Positions 5,729 to 9,141 of a stretch of DNA of 9,141 bases are shown here, piece after piece. The stretch spans positions 1 to 9,141 of the forward strand of contig DMZI01000063.1 in NCBI GenBank assembly GCA_003485325.1, read 5' to 3'. The first letter of the stretch is position 1, and the number at the start of each line of letters is the position of its first letter. The position numbers and the translations under genes are program-made. This DNA is from Desulfotomaculum sp. Lineage in GTDB: Bacteria; Bacillota; Desulfotomaculia; Desulfotomaculales; Nap2-2B. The notes beneath the pieces are model-generated. The model had not been told where the DNA came from, did no database searches, and saw nothing but the letters and a program-made list of their open reading frames with translations.

Positions 5729-8194
5729 TTGAATAACGTTACGTATTTAAGAAGTGAATTAAACAATATTTTTATAACGTTATGCAGAAATCCTGAATTA
5801 GCTTTAGGAATTTTTGACTCAATCCCTGCAGGCATATCTATAACTACCGATAAAACCTGCCAGGAAATAAGACATAATAAAAAAGCGGCCGAATTTTTAA
5901 GAATTCAACTATGGGAGTCCCTTTCACATACCGCTTCAACAGATTTATGTTTAAAGATGTACTTTAGAGGAAAGGAAATGTCCCCGGAAGAAATGCCGAT
6001 TCAGCGTGCGCTGTGGCGGGGTGAGGAAGTTAATGATCTGGAAATTGAATTCGTTTGGGATGACGGAGTACACAAGACGGCAATAGTTAGTTCCAGCCAG
6101 TTAATTGACGATAACGGCTCTGTTTTTGGGGCGGTTGCTTATTTTACGGATATTACCGAACAAAAGCTGACTAAGGAAAAACTTAGCCATACGTACAAAG
6201 TGGTAGAAGGAATTAACAGGCTGCTTCTACATTCCTTAACCTGTGAAACTGAAGAAGAACTGGACCAAATCTGCTTAAATGTTTCCCAGGAGTTAACAGA
6301 AAGCCAGTATGGTTTCATCGGCGAAATTAATTCTGCCGGGTATCTGGATAATAATGCCATAGGCCATTCTGGATGGACTGACTGCCGAATGCAGGTTCCT
6401 AGCTCAGGCGGAAGAATGCTCAGACGTGCTATACTTCATGGTATTTATGGCAGGGTACTCCTGGATGGGAAATCCTTATTTACAAATAACCCGGCCTTTC
6501 ATCCGGATAGTATCGGCATTCCAAAGGGACACCCGCCGCTGAAAGCATTTTTAGGCACACCGTTAATCCATAATGGAAAAACCATTGGCATGATCGGGCT
6601 GGCGAACCGGGAAGGCGGTTATAGGGAAGAGGACGTAGAAACTCTAGAAGCTTTGGCTAATGCCATTGTGCAGGTTATCACGCGAAAACGGGCGGAAATA
6701 GAATTGCAGGAAAGTGAGAAGCGTTACCGACTTCTTGCTAAAAAATTGCAGGAAGTAGACCTGCGTCTGTCTGAAGATAGGTTTCACAAGGTTTTCAACA
6801 GTTCCTCTACTGCCAATAGCATAACCAGATTGGAAGATGGTAGATATATAGACGTTAATCAGAGTTTTCTTGACCTTACAGGGTATGAAAGAGAAGAAGT
6901 AATCGGCCATAGCGCTGTAGATTTAAAACTTTGGGTGAATCCTAAAGAAAGAGAAGACTTTTTTAATATGTTATATAAAAAAAGATTTGCTAAAAGTGTC
7001 GAATTTAAATATAGAAAAAAGGGTGGCGCAATTGGCTACGTCCTAGCCTTTGTAGACTTGATTATTTTTGGCGGAGAAAGATGCGTTATAACTTCTATGA
7101 TAAATATTACTAAACGCAAGAAAATGGAAGAGAAACTACGCCTGTCCGAAGAACGCTTCTTTAAGGCGTTTAATTCAAGCCCTATAATGATGAGCATCAG
7201 AACATTGGATGGAAAATGCACTGACATAAACAATACTTATTTAGCCAACATTGGTTGCTCCAGAGAAGAACTGATAGGCACTTTATATGAAGAATTACAC
7301 TTTTATGGCAGTTATGGACCTCCGCCCGAATTAAAAAAAGCAATTATAGAAAAAAAGCCGATAAAAAACCTTGAAATTGAATACTATACAAAATCGGGCA
7401 AACAACGCACAGGTCTATTATCGGCGGAATTTATTGAACTTAATGGTGAGCAATGTGTTTTAAAATCGGTAAATGACATAACAGAGCTTAGAAAGTTCGA
7501 AAAAGAGATAGCCCGCCTGGATCGCTTAAAGCTGGTCGGAGAGATGGCCGGGGGGATTGCCCACGAGATCAGAAACCCAATGACCACTGTAAGAGGTTAT
7601 CTGCAATATCTCGGGGGCAAAAAAGAGCTTCACAAATATGCTGACCGTTTTCAGATTATGATTAGTGAACTTGATAGGGCCAACTCGATTATCACCGAGT
7701 ACCTCACCCTTGCCAGGAGCAAGATGAGTGATGCAAAGACCAAAAATCTTAACGTAATAATAAAGTCTTTAGTTTTCTTAATAGAAACAGATGCGATCAA
7801 AGATGATAAGTATGTAAATCTAGAACTAAAAGATGTTCCCAATCTGCTTTTAGAGGAAAATGATATTAAACAGCTAATCCTGAACCTGACCCGCAACGGG
7901 CTTGAGGCTATGGATCCCGGAGGATATCTTACAATAAAAACATTTAGCAATGGAGAAGAAGTTATTCTAGCAGTAAATGACCAGGGCAAAGGAATTCCGC
8001 CGGAGCATTTAGATAAAATGGGTATACCGTTTTTTACCACCAAAGACTGCGGCACAGGTTTAGGACTTGCGGTATGTTATAAAATTGCCGCCAGACATAA
8101 CGCAACGATAGATATACAAACCAGCCCGGCAGGTACCACATTCTTTATTAATTTTAAAGTTCCGGAAACTGAGAACGCCGTTGTTAACAGGTGA
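5729..8194 (+). CDS. Orphan soluble histidine kinase, PAS-GAF-PAS-PAS-HisKA-HATPase
   Basis: TTG at 5729 is chosen because AAAGGGGGTG (5714-5723) sits 5 bases before it; the ATG at 5708 has no ribosome site and the site lies inside that frame. The 821-residue product has a PAS domain (about 27-145), a GAF domain (about 160-318, with FLGTPLIHNGKTIGMIGLAN), and two more PAS domains (about 350-463 and 476-590). The kinase core follows: phospho-acceptor His 612 in GGIAHEIRNPMTTVRGYL, N-box around LILNLTRNGLEAM (713-725), G1 DQGKGI (751-756), F-box PFFTTK (767-772) and G2 GTGLGL (775-780). All catalytic motifs are intact. No membrane segment is visible, so it should sense a cytoplasmic signal. With no response regulator beside it, it may feed a distant partner; in spore formers Spo0A or Spo0F is possible (inference). 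It is markedly more AT-rich than its neighbours: the 60 bases from 7741 have 15 G+C, while those from 8581 in tatD have 40. Confidence 0.9.
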   Translation: MNNVTYLRSELNNIFITLCRNPELALGIFDSIPAGISITTDKTCQEIRHNKKAAEFLRIQLWESLSHTASTDLCLKMYFRGKEMSPEEMPIQRALWRGEEVNDLEIEFVWDDGVHKTAIVSSSQLIDDNGSVFGAVAYFTDITEQKLTKEKLSHTYKVVEGINRLLLHSLTCETEEELDQICLNVSQELTESQYGFIGEINSAGYLDNNAIGHSGWTDCRMQVPSSGGRMLRRAILHGIYGRVLLDGKSLFTNNPAFHPDSIGIPKGHPPLKAFLGTPLIHNGKTIGMIGLANREGGYREEDVETLEALANAIVQVITRKRAEIELQESEKRYRLLAKKLQEVDLRLSEDRFHKVFNSSSTANSITRLEDGRYIDVNQSFLDLTGYEREEVIGHSAVDLKLWVNPKEREDFFNMLYKKRFAKSVEFKYRKKGGAIGYVLAFVDLIIFGGERCVITSMINITKRKKMEEKLRLSEERFFKAFNSSPIMMSIRTLDGKCTDINNTYLANIGCSREELIGTLYEELHFYGSYGPPPELKKAIIEKKPIKNLEIEYYTKSGKQRTGLLSAEFIELNGEQCVLKSVNDITELRKFEKEIARLDRLKLVGEMAGGIAHEIRNPMTTVRGYLQYLGGKKELHKYADRFQIMISELDRANSIITEYLTLARSKMSDAKTKNLNVIIKSLVFLIETDAIKDDKYVNLELKDVPNLLLEENDIKQLILNLTRNGLEAMDPGGYLTIKTFSNGEEVILAVNDQGKGIPPEHLDKMGIPFFTTKDCGTGLGLAVCYKIAARHNATIDIQTSPAGTTFFINFKVPETENAVVNR

Positions 8195-8215
8195 ATGATA
8201 TTGCGGAGTGACCCC

Positions 8216-9016
8216 CTATTTAATTCCAAACAGGCGGCGGGTATTCTCAAGCAGGGTTTCAGACAGCTCTACGGCAGGCATTTTCCTCAACCTGGCGATT
8301 TCTTCTATAGCATAGCGGACGTAAAGAGGCTCGTTTCTCTTTCCCCTGTATGGTTCAGGCGTAAGAAAAGGCGAATCGGTTTCAGCAAGAATCCTGTCCG
8401 GGGGCACACTTGCCGCGATTGCTTTTAAAGTACTGTTGCCTTTATAGGTGATCACTCCGGCGAAGGAAATGTAAAAGCCCATTTCCAGGCACTCCCGGGC
8501 CATTTCCGGGCCGCCGGAAAAGCAGTGGATAACTCCCCCTGCTGGGCCGACTTTGTCACTGCGCAGTATTCTCAGCAGATCCTCATGCGCCTGCCGGCTG
8601 TGGATAATTACCGGCAGGCTGAGCTCCCGGGCAAGGGCAAGCTGCTCTCTGAAAACCCGCCGCTGAACGTCCTGCGGGCTTAAATTACGGTAAAAGTCCA
8701 GACCGGTTTCACCTATGGCAACAACCTTGTCACATGCGGCCAGTTTTTTGAGATCGTTCAAATAGTTTTTGGGCGCCTCGCCGGAGTCGTGGGGGTGAAT
8801 TCCTACGGCCGAGTATATAAATTCCGCCTGTCCGGCAAGCTCGGCGCTGCGGCGGGAAGAATCCAGGGCATAACCAACATCAATGACCAGGGACATACCT
8901 TCCGCCCCTGTCCGCTCAACAACTTCTTTTCTGTCTGTGTCAAATTTCCTATCAATCAGGTGGGCATGGCTGTCCGCCAAGATCAGGCGGGCGCCGTTAT
9001 TCAGCGCAGGGCTCAA
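8216..9016 (-). CDS. tatD: TatD-family metal-dependent hydrolase (putative DNase)
   Basis: TTG at 9016 is preferred: GGGAG (9025-9029 on the complement) lies 8 bases before it, whereas the longer frame from TTG 9031 starts just in front of that site. The product is 266 residues, the normal TatD length. The two-metal site is complete: HxH in DSHAHL (His 17, His 19), Glu 103 in AIGETGLDFY, His 139 in VIIHSR, His 164 in VIHCFSGG and Asp 214 in ETDSPFLTPEP. TatD proteins are TIM-barrel phosphoesterases with reported 3'-5' exonuclease activity, acting in the cytoplasm. In many Firmicutes the gene follows metG/metS and precedes yabE. Here the kinase gene faces it, with only 21 bases between the two stop codons and no clear bidirectional terminator. 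The extra residues before DSHAHL are a few more than usual, so the start is fairly but not fully secure. Confidence 0.9.
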   Translation of the reverse strand: MSPALNNGARLILADSHAHLIDRKFDTDRKEVVERTGAEGMSLVIDVGYALDSSRRSAELAGQAEFIYSAVGIHPHDSGEAPKNYLNDLKKLAACDKVVAIGETGLDFYRNLSPQDVQRRVFREQLALARELSLPVIIHSRQAHEDLLRILRSDKVGPAGGVIHCFSGGPEMARECLEMGFYISFAGVITYKGNSTLKAIAASVPPDRILAETDSPFLTPEPYRGKRNEPLYVRYAIEEIARLRKMPAVELSETLLENTRRLFGIK

Positions 9017-9141
9017 AGAGATCACTCCCAAAACAAAAACTTTACACTTCTATTCTCGGGAAGAGGGCCTGCCCACGCCTCCCCGTCAAACCCGCGGGGG
9101 GGCCGCCCCCGGGCGGGGGAGCAAAACGGGACAGGGGCGCG
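9017..9141. other. Short spacer and extreme G/C-rich edge sequence
   Basis: This stretch holds the tatD ribosome site, a short T/A-rich spacer, and then from about 9060 a very G/C-rich run. The run has homopolymer blocks of G and C near 9095-9120 that can fold back on themselves (GGGGG-CCG-CCCCC type). No gene end or motif of an upstream gene such as metG can be recognised. It may be a structured spacer, the tail of a gene outside the window, or poor-quality sequence at a contig end. Confidence 0.5.

Noticed and set aside
7651..8055. 134-codon minus-strand open frame opposite the kinase core
   Set aside because: It is antisense to the intact HisKA/HATPase domain, and its Ser/Leu/Ile-rich translation has no recognisable feature.
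8195..8428. 77-codon plus-strand frame after the kinase
   Set aside because: It starts right at the kinase stop but runs antisense through the conserved C-terminus of tatD, with no domain of its own.
1..9141. CRISPR array, tRNA or rRNA genes
   Set aside because: No regularly spaced direct repeats, tRNA cloverleaf or rRNA-like sequence was seen.

Overview
The window looks like a chromosomal piece of an anaerobic, spore-forming Firmicute of the Peptococcaceae type (Pelotomaculum or Desulfotomaculum relatives). This rests on gene content: a four-subunit 2-oxoacid:ferredoxin oxidoreductase, a YabE-like DUF348-G5-3D protein, TatD, a YvrJ peptide, strong AGGAGG-type ribosome sites and frequent TTG/GTG starts. 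The genus is inference; no rRNA or other marker is present.

Layout from left to right. (1) Positions 1-561 hold the C-terminal half of an IS110-family transposase that runs in from outside the window. Its 3' flank (562-830) is non-coding and carries three perfect stem-loops, as expected if the guide (bridge/seek) RNA of the element lies there. (2) Positions 887-1030 encode a 47-residue YvrJ-family peptide with a strong ribosome site and a textbook terminator. (3) Positions 1157-3847 are a tight korD-korA-korB-korC operon: 2x[4Fe-4S] ferredoxin, alpha, TPP-binding beta and gamma subunits. It is preceded by a promoter-like sequence that overlaps a perfect 7-6-7 dyad. The enzyme would make or use 2-oxoglutarate (or a related 2-oxoacid) with ferredoxin as electron carrier. 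(4) Positions 3904-4923 (minus) encode a membrane-anchored DUF348-DUF348-G5-3D cell-wall protein. (5) Positions 4924-5728 are non-coding, AT-rich and full of palindromes. They include a roughly 170-base element closed by a 14-bp helix (5361-5528) that looks like a structured RNA or a miniature mobile element. (6) Positions 5729-8194 encode a soluble PAS-GAF-PAS-PAS histidine kinase without a response regulator beside it. (7) Positions 8216-9016 (minus) encode the TatD-family metal-dependent hydrolase. (8) The last ~80 bases are extremely G/C-rich and may be a contig edge.

In many Firmicutes tatD and yabE are direct neighbours on one strand. Here both are on the minus strand but are separated by about 3.3 kb holding the structured intergenic region and an AT-rich, oppositely oriented kinase gene. 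This suggests that the kinase block was inserted into an older tatD-yabE neighbourhood. Together with the IS110 element at the left edge, it makes this a housekeeping locus with accessory insertions.

Three starts were moved from the longest open frame on ribosome-site evidence: yabE-like (GTG 4923), the kinase (TTG 5729) and tatD (TTG 9016). The most interesting unexplained items are the 5361-5528 element and the candidate IS110 guide RNA.
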